A DNA stretch of 8,452 nucleotides from Spirochaetaceae bacterium (GCA_031267955.1 JAIRYB010000232.1:1-8452); one strand, 5' to 3'. Positions 1 to 7,214 are shown, counted from the stretch's first letter. Translations and numbers: made by a program. The notes: generated by a model from the letters alone, not told the origin.

Positions 1-450
1 TCAAAGGCCGAAAAAGAGGGTTATAACCAGATAGGGGCGATTTTCCGCGAAACCGCCGAGAACGAAAAGGAGCACGCCAAGATATGGTTCAAGCTGCTCC
101 ACGGGAACGATGTCCCCGAAACGGCGGCCAACCTGAAAGACGCGGCCGACGGCGAAAATTACGAGTGGACCGATATGTACGACGGCTTTGCCAAAACCGC
201 CGAAAATGAGGGCTTTAAGGATATTGCCGTCCTTTTCAGGCAGGTGGCCGCTATTGAAAAGGAGCATGAGGAGCGGTACAAGAAACTGATCGCCAATCTC
301 CGGGACGGGCTGGTTTTCTCCAGGGACGGCGACCAGGTCTGGCAGTGTTCCAACTGCGGGCACATTATCATCGGCAAGAAAGCGCCGGATATCTGCCCGG
401 TGTGCAAGCACCCCAGGGGCTATTTCTGGATCAGGGCGGCAAACTACTAG
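1..450 (+). CDS. Rubrerythrin, 3' part (5' end outside window)
   Basis: Rubrerythrins are cytoplasmic di-iron proteins that reduce hydrogen peroxide in anaerobes, with electrons passing through a rubredoxin-type iron centre. Frame 1 is open from the first base to TAG at 448-450, giving 149 visible residues; the N-terminal helix or helices lie outside the window. Two ExxH iron-ligand motifs are visible, Glu22-x-x-His25 and Glu86-x-x-His89, each in a Glu/Lys-rich helix typical of the four-helix ferritin-like domain. The C-terminal rubredoxin-like knuckle has Cys116-x2-Cys119 and Cys132-x2-Cys135, so all four iron-binding cysteines are present. The usual length is about 180-200 residues, so roughly 40 are missing. 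The next gene starts on the last base of this stop codon, suggesting co-transcription and translational coupling. The family call is firm; which rubrerythrin subgroup cannot be decided without the N-terminus. Confidence 0.93.
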   Translation, partial: SKAEKEGYNQIGAIFRETAENEKEHAKIWFKLLHGNDVPETAANLKDAADGENYEWTDMYDGFAKTAENEGFKDIAVLFRQVAAIEKEHEERYKKLIANLRDGLVFSRDGDQVWQCSNCGHIIIGKKAPDICPVCKHPRGYFWIRAANY

Positions 451-1043
451 TGGCCGCCGGCGGGCGCATCTCCAGGGACGCGGCCTGGGAGCTTTTCAGG
501 AAACACAACAGGGACCCCTTCCACATACAGCACGCGCTTACGGTGGAGGGGGTGATGAAGTGGTACGCCGCGGACCAGGGTTTTTCCGGGGACGGGGAAT
601 ACTGGGGCATCGTGGGGCTTTTACACGATATTGACTTTGAGGAATACCCGGAAGAGCATTGCAGGAAAGCGCCGGAACTGCTGCGCGCGGGCGGCGCGGG
701 GGAAGATATTATCCGCGCGGTGGTCAGCCACGGGTTCGAGCTTACGGTCGATGTCAGGCCGGAACACCTGATGGAAAAGGTGCTTTACGCTTCCGACGAG
801 CTTACCGGCCTTATCTGGGCGGCCGCGATTATCCGGCCTTCAAAAAGTACGCGGGATCTGGAAGTAAAATCGGTAAAGAAAAAGTACAAGGTCCCCAATT
901 TCGCAGCGGGCTGTTCCCGGCCGGTAATCGAGAAGGGGGCCGCGATGCTCGGCTGGGAGCTGGACACGCTTATCGAAAAGACGATACTTGCCATGCGCTC
1001 CTGCGAGGATTCTGTGGCCAAAGCCATGGAGCTGATAAAGTAG
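450..1043 (+). CDS. HD-domain (HDIG-type) phosphohydrolase-like protein
   Basis: A cytoplasmic HD-superfamily protein of 197 residues; such proteins are metal-dependent phosphohydrolases, commonly on nucleotides, but the substrate of this subgroup is unknown to me. Visible metal-site residues are His28 (in IQHALTVE), the His59-Asp60 doublet (GLLHDID), His94 (VVSHG) and Asp116 (YASDELTG). The C-terminal half, with RPSKSTRDLEVKSVKKK and a final helix, matches a conserved family of about 190 residues found in clostridia and spirochaetes, so the gene looks complete. The frame is open further upstream, but that part lies inside the rubrerythrin gene. I chose GTG at 450, which shares its G with the rubrerythrin TAG, because it gives the normal family N-terminus (SRDAAWELFRKHN) and has a purine-rich AGGGCGG at 432-438. 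The next ATG, at 555, would remove His28. mnmA begins at the base after the stop. The fold is certain; the reaction is not. Confidence 0.85.
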   Translation: MAAGGRISRDAAWELFRKHNRDPFHIQHALTVEGVMKWYAADQGFSGDGEYWGIVGLLHDIDFEEYPEEHCRKAPELLRAGGAGEDIIRAVVSHGFELTVDVRPEHLMEKVLYASDELTGLIWAAAIIRPSKSTRDLEVKSVKKKYKVPNFAAGCSRPVIEKGAAMLGWELDTLIEKTILAMRSCEDSVAKAMELIK

Positions 1044-2144
1044 TTGCCGGGGAAAGCGCTTATCGCCATGTCGGGCGGGGTGGACAGTTCCGTCGCGGCT
1101 TTCCTTTTGAAGGAAGAAGGGTATAGCTGTACCGGCGTTACCTTTAAACTTTTTTCGCTTGAAGATACGGAGGGGCCGGGGGCCTGCCGCGCCGGTACCC
1201 GCGCGGCCAGAAGCTGCTGCTCCCTGGAAGACGTGAACGACGCGCGGGCCGTGGCGTACCGGCTGGATATGCCCCACTATGTGCTTAACTTTACGGGGGA
1301 TTTCCGGCGGGAAGTTATCGGGCGCTTTGTCGGGATCTACGAAAGCGGCGCTACCCCCAACCCCTGCATAGACTGCAACCGCTATATCAAATTCCCGGGG
1401 CTGCTCCGGAAGGCGCGGGAGCTTGGTTTTGACGCTATTGCCACCGGCCATTATGCCCGGGCGGAAAAATCCGGCTCCCGGTATATACTGCGGAAATCCC
1501 TTGACGCCGGCAAAGACCAGAGCTATGTGCTTTACGCCTCTACCCAGGAACAGCTTGCCGCCGCCCGGTTTCCCCTGGGGGGCCTTACCAAGGCCGAGGT
1601 GAGGGAGATCGCGGGGCGGGAGGGGTTTGCCAACGCGCGAAAACGCGAAAGCCAGGATATTTGTTTTGTCCCGGACCGTGACTACGCGGCCTTTATCGAG
1701 CGGTATACGGGCAGGGCGGCGGAACCGGGGGACATTATCGACTTTGCGGGGAAGCTGCTGGGGAGGCACCGGGGCCTTATCCGCTGCACCATAGGCCAGA
1801 GGCGCGGCCTGGGGGTGGCGAAAAACGGGCGGGTTTACGTGGCCGCAAAATGCGCGGCGGACAATACCGTTACCCTGGGGCCGGAGGAATCGCTTTACAC
1901 CAGGTCGCTCACCGCGGGAAACATTAACCTAATCGCCTGTGAAACGCTTGAAAAGCCCGCGCGGGTGCTGGTAAAAACCCGCTACCAGGAAAAAGAACAG
2001 GCGGCCACGGCCCGGCAGACCGGGAGCGACACGATCCGCGTGGAATTCGACTGCGGGCAGCGGGCGGTTGCCCCGGGCCAGGCGGTGGTGCTCTACGACG
2101 GGGACATAGTGGTAGGGGGAGGCGTTATTACCGGCACGGAATGA
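1044..2144 (+). CDS. mnmA: tRNA-specific 2-thiouridylase MnmA
   Basis: MnmA adenylates and then thiolates U34 of the tRNAs for Lys, Glu and Gln, making the s2 part of the modified wobble uridine; sulfur arrives from a cysteine desulfurase relay. The protein is 366 residues, a normal length. The N-terminal PP-loop ATP site is SGGVDSS at residues 10-16. The two catalytic cysteines are Cys108 in PNPCIDCN and Cys207 in QDICFVP. The central tRNA-binding region includes TIGQRRGLG, and the C-terminal beta-barrel ends with a YDGD...GGG motif. The start is TTG at 1044, directly after the preceding TAG; a GGAG at 1028-1031 is a weak, rather distant ribosome site. The next in-frame ATG, at 1068, falls inside the PP-loop strand and cannot be the start. 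An insert after the first strand with CCSLEDVNDA is usual in clostridial and spirochaete forms. Probably co-expressed with the HD gene. No clear terminator follows. Confidence 0.96.
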   Translation: MPGKALIAMSGGVDSSVAAFLLKEEGYSCTGVTFKLFSLEDTEGPGACRAGTRAARSCCSLEDVNDARAVAYRLDMPHYVLNFTGDFRREVIGRFVGIYESGATPNPCIDCNRYIKFPGLLRKARELGFDAIATGHYARAEKSGSRYILRKSLDAGKDQSYVLYASTQEQLAAARFPLGGLTKAEVREIAGREGFANARKRESQDICFVPDRDYAAFIERYTGRAAEPGDIIDFAGKLLGRHRGLIRCTIGQRRGLGVAKNGRVYVAAKCAADNTVTLGPEESLYTRSLTAGNINLIACETLEKPARVLVKTRYQEKEQAATARQTGSDTIRVEFDCGQRAVAPGQAVVLYDGDIVVGGGVITGTE

Positions 2145-2262
2145 GCCGGCGCGCTTGGCGGGCGGAGTTTTGGGTGAACGCGGCAAAGGCCGCGCCCGGT
2201 TCGGCAAACTCCAGGCGGAAGGCGGCGAATTTGGCCGGAAGGCGGCAAAGCCCGGGCCGGGT

Positions 2263-2739
2263 TCAGGCCAGGGTTTTGGCCCAGTCCCGGACGGCGGCGG
2301 CGGCCGCTTCCCGGTCGCCCCGCAGGGGGCTGCGGAAATCGATCTCGCCGGCAAAGGTATTGCCCGGAAGCCGCTTCCTGAGTTTCCCGAAAACGTCGCC
2401 CTTTCCCCCGCCGTGGCAGAGGAAGAGCGCGACGCGCCTGTCCCGGATCGCGGCTTTTGAAATAAAGCTGCAAAGCGCCGGCGCGGGCGAACCGGCCCAG
2501 ACAGGGCAGCCGAGGATTACCAGGTCATAGGCGTTTATGTCAACCGAAAAGGGCTTGAGTTCCGGCTCGGCATGGGAAAAAACCTGGCTGCCGCCCCATA
2601 AATACTTGGCAAGGCCCTGCCGTTTCCTGGTGTCCGCGGTCTCCAATTCGAGAACATCGGCGTCAAGGGCGGCCTTGAGCTGCCCGGCGATAAAGCGGCA
2701 GTTCCCCTCGTAGGAATAATACACGACAAGCGTTTTCAC
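2263..2739 (-). CDS. Flavodoxin family protein
   Basis: A small cytoplasmic FMN-binding electron carrier or NAD(P)H-type flavodoxin, 158 residues, complete. The N-terminal strand and phosphate loop is VVYYSYEGNCRFIA, with the loop at residues 9-14; the usual Thr or Ser at position 14 is Cys here. The middle (LAKYLWGGSQVF, then YDLVILGCPVWAGSPAPAL) is the pattern of the stand-alone flavodoxin family common in clostridia and other anaerobes, with the aromatic Trp next to the flavin. The start is GTG at 2737-2739, chosen because a strong GAGGAGG lies at 2747-2753 with a 7-base gap. It is transcribed alone, convergent with mnmA and divergent from the ABC exporter. Its partner enzymes are not in the window, so its pathway is unknown. 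The family call is firm; a more specific role such as an NADPH-dependent reductase cannot be excluded. Confidence 0.88.
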   Translation of the reverse strand: MKTLVVYYSYEGNCRFIAGQLKAALDADVLELETADTRKRQGLAKYLWGGSQVFSHAEPELKPFSVDINAYDLVILGCPVWAGSPAPALCSFISKAAIRDRRVALFLCHGGGKGDVFGKLRKRLPGNTFAGEIDFRSPLRGDREAAAAAVRDWAKTLA

Positions 2740-2773
2740 GGGCTTTCCTCCTCAATTAATTCGGGTGGGATAC

Positions 2774-2801
2774 GTTGTAAAGTTTTATAAGAATGGATCA
2801 A
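2774..2801 (-). promoter_or_regulatory. Weak candidate promoter for the flavodoxin gene
   Basis: On the minus strand TTGATC (2796-2801) and TACAAC (2774-2779) are 16 bases apart, each matching four of six sigma-70 consensus positions. It lies 35 bases upstream of the GTG start and ribosome site of the flavodoxin gene. The region is AT-rich, so chance matches are likely. Confidence 0.25.
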
Positions 2802-2808
2802 AAGCGCG

Positions 2809-2838
2809 TTGAAATCAAGGGCCGGCCTTTGGTATACT
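2809..2838 (+). promoter_or_regulatory. Sigma-70-type promoter for the ABC exporter gene
   Basis: TTGAAA at 2809-2814 and TATACT at 2833-2838 are separated by 18 bases, each close to the sigma-70 consensus. Transcription would begin near 2845, leaving a leader of about 44 bases before the ATG at 2889. A start near 2845 also argues against the upstream TTG at 2856 as the translation start. Confidence 0.6.
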
Positions 2839-2857
2839 GAAACAGGCCCGAAGCGTT

Positions 2858-2876
2858 GCCCGCGCCGGCTGCGGGC
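2858..2876 (+). other. GC-rich stem-loop in the exporter leader
   Basis: GCCCGC (2858-2863) and GCGGGC (2871-2876) form a perfect six-base stem with a seven-base loop, ending 12 bases before the chosen ATG and just upstream of the GGAG ribosome site at 2882-2885. A competing stem, GGCCCG (2845-2850) with CGGGCC (2872-2877), uses the same right arm. It could influence initiation or mRNA stability, but no known regulatory RNA class is recognised. Confidence 0.4.
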
Positions 2877-2888
2877 CCAACGGAGAAT

Positions 2889-4691
2889 ATGCCGCATCAG
2901 ACCAAACGGAATTTCAGCAGCTCCCCGGTAAAAATCTTCGCGTCCTACTACCGGCCCCACTGGAAGCTCTTTGCCGCGGATATGTTCTGCGCCCTGCTCA
3001 TCTCCGCCGTGGACCTGCTCTTTCCCATGCTCACCAGGTACACGCTGGAAAAGCTGCTCGGCCAGAACCTCCTGCGCCTCTTTGCCGCCATGATAGCCCT
3101 TATGGTGTTTATCTATATACTCAGGCTGTGTTTTTCCTTTTTCGTCACCTACTGGGGCCACACGGTGGGGACCTATATCGAGGCGGACATGCGGCGCGAT
3201 CTTTTTAACCATTTGCAGGAACTGCCGTTCTCGTTCTACGACAACCACCGCACGGGCCACATCATGTCCCGGGTTACCACCGATCTGTTCGAAATAACCG
3301 AGCTGGCCCACCACGGGCCGGAAGACCTTTTCATCTCCGTTCTAACCCTTTCCGGCTCCTTCATCCTAATCGTAACAATACGCTGGGAACTGGCCCTGGT
3401 CCTTGCCGTGATGATCCCGCTGTTCGTGATCCACATCGCCTTTTCCCGCAGGCGCCTTATGGCGGTTTCCCGGAAAGTGAAGGAGCGGACCGCGGAGATC
3501 AACGCTTCCCTTGAGTCGAGTATTTCGGGCGTCCGCGTTGCCAAGGCATTTACCAACGAAGACTACGAAGCGGAAAAATTTTCCGCAGGGAACGAAAGTT
3601 TTAAGCTTGCCCGCAAAGGCTATTACCGCGCGATGGCTTTTTTCCACAGCAAGATAGAATTTATGAATTCGATCCTCATGGTAACGGTTATCGCCGCGGG
3701 CGGATTCCTCATTACGCGGGGCAGGATGAACCTGGCCGATCTTGTCGCCTGCAATCTTTTTATCGCCGCTTTCCTGCAGCCGATAAGGCGGCTCCAGAAT
3801 TTTGTGGAACAGTTTACCACCGGCATGGCGGGCTTTGTCAGGTTCCTCGAAATTATGCGGATGGAAAGCGATATTACCGACAGGGAAGGCGCCGTCAGCC
3901 TGGAAAATGTGCGGGGCGACATCAGCTACAACGATGTAACTTTTTCGTACCTTAAAAAAACACGGGAAGCGGACGCCGCGCCCGATTATCAAAAGAAAAA
4001 ACACTATGTCCTTGACCATATCAGCATGGCGGTCCCCGCCGGAAGCACCACCGCCCTGGTAGGCCCTTCCGGAGGCGGAAAAACCACCCTCTGCCACCTG
4101 CTCCCCCGGTTCTACGAAACCAGCGGCGGCAGTATTACTATCGACGGGGTCGATATCCGGGATTTTACCCTGCTGTCCCTGCGCGGGAACATAGGCATAG
4201 TCCAGCAGGATGTCTTTCTCTTTGCCGGGACAATCAGGGAAAACATAGGCTACGGCAAAATAGACGCGGCGGACAGCGAAATTATCGAAGCCGCGAAACA
4301 GGCCGATATACACGAGGACATACTCAGGATGCCCGCGGGTTACGATACCCCGGTGGGCGAGCGCGGGATAAAACTTTCCGGCGGCCAGAAACAGCGGGTT
4401 TCCATTGCCCGCATATTCCTGAAAAACCCGCCCATCCTTATCCTGGACGAGGCTACAAGCGCCCTTGACACCGCCACCGAACAGAAGATACAGCGGGCCC
4501 TTGAAAAACTTTCGCAAGGGCGTACCACCCTTATCATCGCCCACCGCCTCTCTACCGTCAGAAACGCCGGAAATATTATCGTGCTGGGCGACAAGGGGAT
4601 TTTGCAGCGGGGCAGGCACGAGGAACTGCTCGCGGAGGGGGGCCTTTACGCCGACCTTTACAAAGCCCAGTTTAAGCCCTATAAAGAATGA
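2889..4691 (+). CDS. ABC exporter half-transporter (fused membrane and ATPase domains)
   Basis: A 600-residue MsbA/BmrA-like ABC exporter half, expected to work as a homodimer in the inner membrane and expel lipids, drugs or peptides; the substrate cannot be told. Residues about 20-300 carry a six-segment transmembrane domain (PF00664 type), including the conserved LPFSFYDNHRTGHIMSR coupling region. The ATPase domain has Walker A GPSGGGKT at 392-399, a Q-loop in GIVQQDVFLF, signature LSGGQ at 496-500, Walker B ILILDE at 516-521 with catalytic Glu521, and the H-loop His552; all catalytic residues are present. About 13 extra, mostly charged residues lie between the A-loop Tyr354 and the strand before Walker A. 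I chose ATG at 2889, with GGAG at 2882-2885 although only 3 bases away; a TTG at 2856 in the same frame lies in a stem-loop close to the predicted transcript start. The SGNH hydrolase gene follows after 46 bases. Confidence 0.92.
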   Translation: MPHQTKRNFSSSPVKIFASYYRPHWKLFAADMFCALLISAVDLLFPMLTRYTLEKLLGQNLLRLFAAMIALMVFIYILRLCFSFFVTYWGHTVGTYIEADMRRDLFNHLQELPFSFYDNHRTGHIMSRVTTDLFEITELAHHGPEDLFISVLTLSGSFILIVTIRWELALVLAVMIPLFVIHIAFSRRRLMAVSRKVKERTAEINASLESSISGVRVAKAFTNEDYEAEKFSAGNESFKLARKGYYRAMAFFHSKIEFMNSILMVTVIAAGGFLITRGRMNLADLVACNLFIAAFLQPIRRLQNFVEQFTTGMAGFVRFLEIMRMESDITDREGAVSLENVRGDISYNDVTFSYLKKTREADAAPDYQKKKHYVLDHISMAVPAGSTTALVGPSGGGKTTLCHLLPRFYETSGGSITIDGVDIRDFTLLSLRGNIGIVQQDVFLFAGTIRENIGYGKIDAADSEIIEAAKQADIHEDILRMPAGYDTPVGERGIKLSGGQKQRVSIARIFLKNPPILILDEATSALDTATEQKIQRALEKLSQGRTTLIIAHRLSTVRNAGNIIVLGDKGILQRGRHEELLAEGGLYADLYKAQFKPYKE

Positions 4692-4737
4692 GTATAACTA
4701 TCCGAGAGCCAAACAAATTTATGTTAAGGAGGAATAT

Positions 4738-5394
4738 ATGAAAACAGTACTCTGTTACGGCGATTCCAACACCTACGGGTACATCCCCGGCATTGACACC
4801 GGCCGCTACGACCACAAGACCCGGTGGACCATGGTACTGAAACGCCTGCTCAACGAAGGATGCCCCCCGGACGATCCCGCTTACTGGGTCGAGGAGGAGG
4901 GGCAGAACGGCAGGACTACTACGCGGGAGGATCCCGTAGAAGGGGACAAGAACGGGTTCCGCCAGCTTATCCCCATTCTGGAAAGCCACCACCCCATCGA
5001 CATTGTAGTGATCATGCTGGGGACCAATGACCTGAAACCCCGGTTCAGCCCCACCGCGCCGGATATCGCCCTGGGGGTAAAGCGCCTTGTGGAGGCGGTC
5101 AGGCTGTCCGGGTTCGGGCCGGATAAATCCGCCCCTAAAATCCTGGTGATCTGCCCTCCCCCTATTATCGATAACCCTGAAAACCCTGTTTTCCGGCACA
5201 TTATTGAAGGCGGCGAGGCTATTTCCAAAGAGCTGCCCGCATGGTTTGACAAGCTTGTCGCCCGGGAATGCGGGGTCCCGGTCCTCGACGCCGGGAAAAT
5301 TATCGTAAGCAGCCAGGGTGACGGGATACACTTTGACGCCGGGGAGCACGCCAAGCTCGCCAAAGCCGTGGCGGAAGCGATAAAGAAGATGTAG
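4738..5394 (+). CDS. SGNH/GDSL hydrolase, MsAcT-like arylesterase/acyltransferase
   Basis: A 218-residue serine esterase, complete. Block I is GDSNTYG with nucleophile Ser10, block III is GTND with Asn97, and block V is DGIH with Asp195 and His198, so the catalytic triad and oxyanion residues are intact. The segments IVVIMLGTNDLK, PKILVICPPP and HIIEGGEAISKEL closely resemble the arylesterase-like group containing the Mycobacterium smegmatis acyltransferase MsAcT, which is octameric and can transfer acyl groups to alcohols in water; this is from memory, not a search. There is no signal peptide, so it should be cytoplasmic. The start is fixed by AAGGAGG at 4726-4732, five bases before ATG. It probably shares a transcript with the exporter, though a weak internal promoter (TTTAAG at 4671, TATAAC at 4693) is possible. 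The natural substrate is unknown. It ends 11 bases before the convergent importer ATPase gene. Confidence 0.9.
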   Translation: MKTVLCYGDSNTYGYIPGIDTGRYDHKTRWTMVLKRLLNEGCPPDDPAYWVEEEGQNGRTTTREDPVEGDKNGFRQLIPILESHHPIDIVVIMLGTNDLKPRFSPTAPDIALGVKRLVEAVRLSGFGPDKSAPKILVICPPPIIDNPENPVFRHIIEGGEAISKELPAWFDKLVARECGVPVLDAGKIIVSSQGDGIHFDAGEHAKLAKAVAEAIKKM

Positions 5395-5405
5395 CGCGTT
5401 TGGGG

Positions 5406-6263
5406 CTAAGTGCCGAGGAGTATTTCGTCGCTGGCAAGCTCTTTCTTTTTGATGTTCCTGAAACGCTGGACAATGTCGGCGGCGCTTAGTTTCGCCTTTT
5501 CCGCCTCGTCTATATCCAGGATGATTTCGCCGCCGTCCATCATAAGCAGGCGGCTGCCGAATTCAAGCGCCTGATTCATATTATGCGTTACCATCATAAC
5601 GGTAAGGCAGTAGTCCCGCGCGAACTTGACGGTAAGGTCCATGATAAGTTCGGCGTTCCGGGGATCAAGCGCGGCGGTATGCTCGTCAAGCAGGAGGAGG
5701 CTCGGCCTGCTCATCACCGTCATAAGCAGGGTCAGGGCCTGCCTTTGCCCGCCCGAAAAAAGCTCGACATTGTCCTGGAGCCTGTTTTCAAGGCCCATGT
5801 CCAGGACCCGGAGCTGCTCGCGGAAATCTTCCCGCATACGCTTGTTCAGGCTGATCCTAAGCCCCCGGTAGCCCTTCCTGTGGCAGATCATCATGTTGTC
5901 TTCCAGGCTCATCCTTCCCGCTGTCCCCAGAAGCGGGTTCTGGAATATCCTGCCGATATAACGGAAACGCCTGTACTCGGCTTCCCGGGTAATTTCCCGT
6001 TCCCCGTTTGCCCTGTTCCGGGGGATGCCCCGCGCCGCGTCCGGATCGCCGCTCCCGGCCTCGTCCCGGATAAAGATGCGCCCGGACGTGACAGGGATAG
6101 TGCCGGAAATCGCGTTGTAGAGCGTCGACTTCCCCGCGCCGTTGGAGCCTATTATCGTGATAAAGTCGCCCTTGTTTACCTTAAGCGTAATATTGTTGAG
6201 CGCCCATGTTTCGTCGGCCGTGCCGGGGCTGAATACTTTTACCAGGTTTTCTATGCGAATCAC
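5406..6263 (-). CDS. ABC importer ATPase (COG1101 type)
   Basis: The cytoplasmic ATP-hydrolysing subunit of the importer, 285 residues. Walker A is GSNGAGKST at 39-47, the Q-loop is in IGRIFQNPLLGTA with Gln108, the signature is FSGGQ at 169-173, Walker B is LLLLDE ending at Glu194 followed by HTAALD, and the H-loop is His227. The DEHTAALDP wording and the FQNP...GTA stretch are typical of ATPases paired with COG2984/COG4120 proteins. About 22 extra polar, basic residues sit at roughly 69-90, between the Walker A subdomain and the Q-loop, which the family normally lacks. The start is GTG at 6261-6263, overlapping the permease TGA by four bases (GTGA), with AGGGG about eight bases upstream; translation is probably coupled. 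It is the last gene of the operon, and no clear terminator is visible before the convergent hydrolase gene. Confidence 0.93.
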   Translation of the reverse strand: MIRIENLVKVFSPGTADETWALNNITLKVNKGDFITIIGSNGAGKSTLYNAISGTIPVTSGRIFIRDEAGSGDPDAARGIPRNRANGEREITREAEYRRFRYIGRIFQNPLLGTAGRMSLEDNMMICHRKGYRGLRISLNKRMREDFREQLRVLDMGLENRLQDNVELFSGGQRQALTLLMTVMSRPSLLLLDEHTAALDPRNAELIMDLTVKFARDYCLTVMMVTHNMNQALEFGSRLLMMDGGEIILDIDEAEKAKLSAADIVQRFRNIKKKELASDEILLGT

Positions 6264-7171
6264 AAATTGCCCCTTTTGACGGGTTTTTTCGCCAGCCCGG
6301 AACGGAAACCGTGCCTGCTCACCACGATACAGATAATGATGAGAAGCCCGGTGATCAGCTTAAGGTCGTTCGCGGTCATGTGGATATAATAGCCGTAAGT
6401 CCGCGCCAGATACATAAGCGCCCGGTAGAGAATGGAACCCAGCAGCACCCTCAGGGTAAGCGCGGAAATTCTATTGGACCGGATCAGGAACTCCCCGATC
6501 ATAAGCGAGGCAAGCCCGGAAACTATCATCCCGGTCCCAAGGCCCACGTCGGCGAAACCCTGGTACATGGCGGCAAAGCCCCCGGAAACCGCCACCAGCC
6601 CGTTGGCCAGGGAAATGCCGCACATTTTAATCACGTCCGGGTTCATCCCCTGGGAGATGACAAGCTGGGGATTTGCCCCCAGGGCGCCCATGGAAAGGCC
6701 GAAGTCGGTGTGGAAAAATATGTCCAGCGCCGTTTTGATCAGGGCCACTACGATAACGCACAGTATTACTATCGCGGCCTGGGACGGCATAAAACCGCCG
6801 GCCCATTCGCCAATGGAAGTAAACAGGGTCCGGACCCTTAAAAGGGAAAGATTGGCCCTGCTCCCCATAACCCGCAGGTTTATCGAGTAGAGCATGGTCA
6901 TGGTGAGTATCCCGGAAAGAAGGTCCGGAATTTTAAGCCGGGTATGGATGAGGGCGGTGACAAGGCCCGCCGCGGCCCCGCCCAAAAAGGCGAGGCAGAA
7001 GGCAAGGGCCGAGGGAAAACCTTTAAGCAGGCATACCGCCATAATGGCGGCGCCCAGCGGGAAAGAACCGTCTACAGTCATGTCCGCGAAGTTGAGTATC
7101 CGGAAAGTTATCAGGACCGCCAGAACCATAATACCGTAAATCAGCCCTTCCAGCAGAATCCCCTCGATCAT
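6260..7171 (-). CDS. ABC importer permease (COG4120 type)
   Basis: The integral inner-membrane subunit, 303 residues, with about eight or nine hydrophobic segments (PF02653, the branched-chain amino acid/ribose permease superfamily). The N-terminal LIYGIMVLAVLITFRILNF followed by ADMTVDGSF is diagnostic of permeases that accompany PF04392 binding proteins. The loop GALGANPQLVISQGMN is the expected ATPase-contacting region. An ATG at 7192 in the same frame would add seven residues but has no ribosome site. I chose ATG at 7169-7171, which has AGGGG at 7178-7182 six bases upstream and gives the normal family N-terminus. It lies 64 bases after the binding protein, with a GC-rich stem-loop between, and overlaps the ATPase start by four bases. 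It should form a dimer in the membrane with two ATPase subunits. The substrate is unknown; some relatives carry tryptophan or tyrosine. Confidence 0.92.
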   Translation of the reverse strand: MIEGILLEGLIYGIMVLAVLITFRILNFADMTVDGSFPLGAAIMAVCLLKGFPSALAFCLAFLGGAAAGLVTALIHTRLKIPDLLSGILTMTMLYSINLRVMGSRANLSLLRVRTLFTSIGEWAGGFMPSQAAIVILCVIVVALIKTALDIFFHTDFGLSMGALGANPQLVISQGMNPDVIKMCGISLANGLVAVSGGFAAMYQGFADVGLGTGMIVSGLASLMIGEFLIRSNRISALTLRVLLGSILYRALMYLARTYGYYIHMTANDLKLITGLLIIICIVVSRHGFRSGLAKKPVKRGNL

Positions 7172-7177
7172 ATATAT

Positions 7178-7182
7178 CCCCT
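7178..7182 (-). promoter_or_regulatory. Ribosome binding site that sets the permease start
   Basis: AGGGG on the minus strand, six bases before ATG 7169-7171. The upstream in-frame ATG at 7190-7192 has no purine-rich site before it, and this site would fall within its coding region. Confidence 0.7.
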
Positions 7183-7214
7183 CGTAGTTCATTCGAAAGT
7201 CTGGTTTAATGCCC

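Noticed and set aside
345..449. Upstream extension of the HD gene to an ATG at 345
   Set aside because: These codons overlap the conserved rubredoxin-like end of the rubrerythrin in another frame and match nothing in the HD family, while GTG 450 gives the expected N-terminus.
2141..2530. Plus-strand open frames across the convergent spacer and flavodoxin
   Set aside because: The translations are low-complexity Gly/Arg/Pro/Ala-rich sequences typical of GC-rich shadow frames and overlap a clear flavodoxin on the other strand.
2856..2888. TTG start at 2856 for the ABC exporter
   Set aside because: It lies about 11 bases after the predicted transcript start and within a strong stem-loop; its extra residues are Pro/Ala-rich and unlike the family. 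ATG 2889 has a GGAG nearby.
3954..3960. Seven-A run as a programmed frameshift site in the exporter
   Set aside because: The zero frame continues through all ATPase motifs, and there is no sign of a useful alternative product.
3366..4619. A 417-codon open frame on the minus strand opposite the exporter
   Set aside because: It is a shadow of the GC-biased exporter gene; its translation shows no recognised domain, and the plus-strand frame has every ABC motif.
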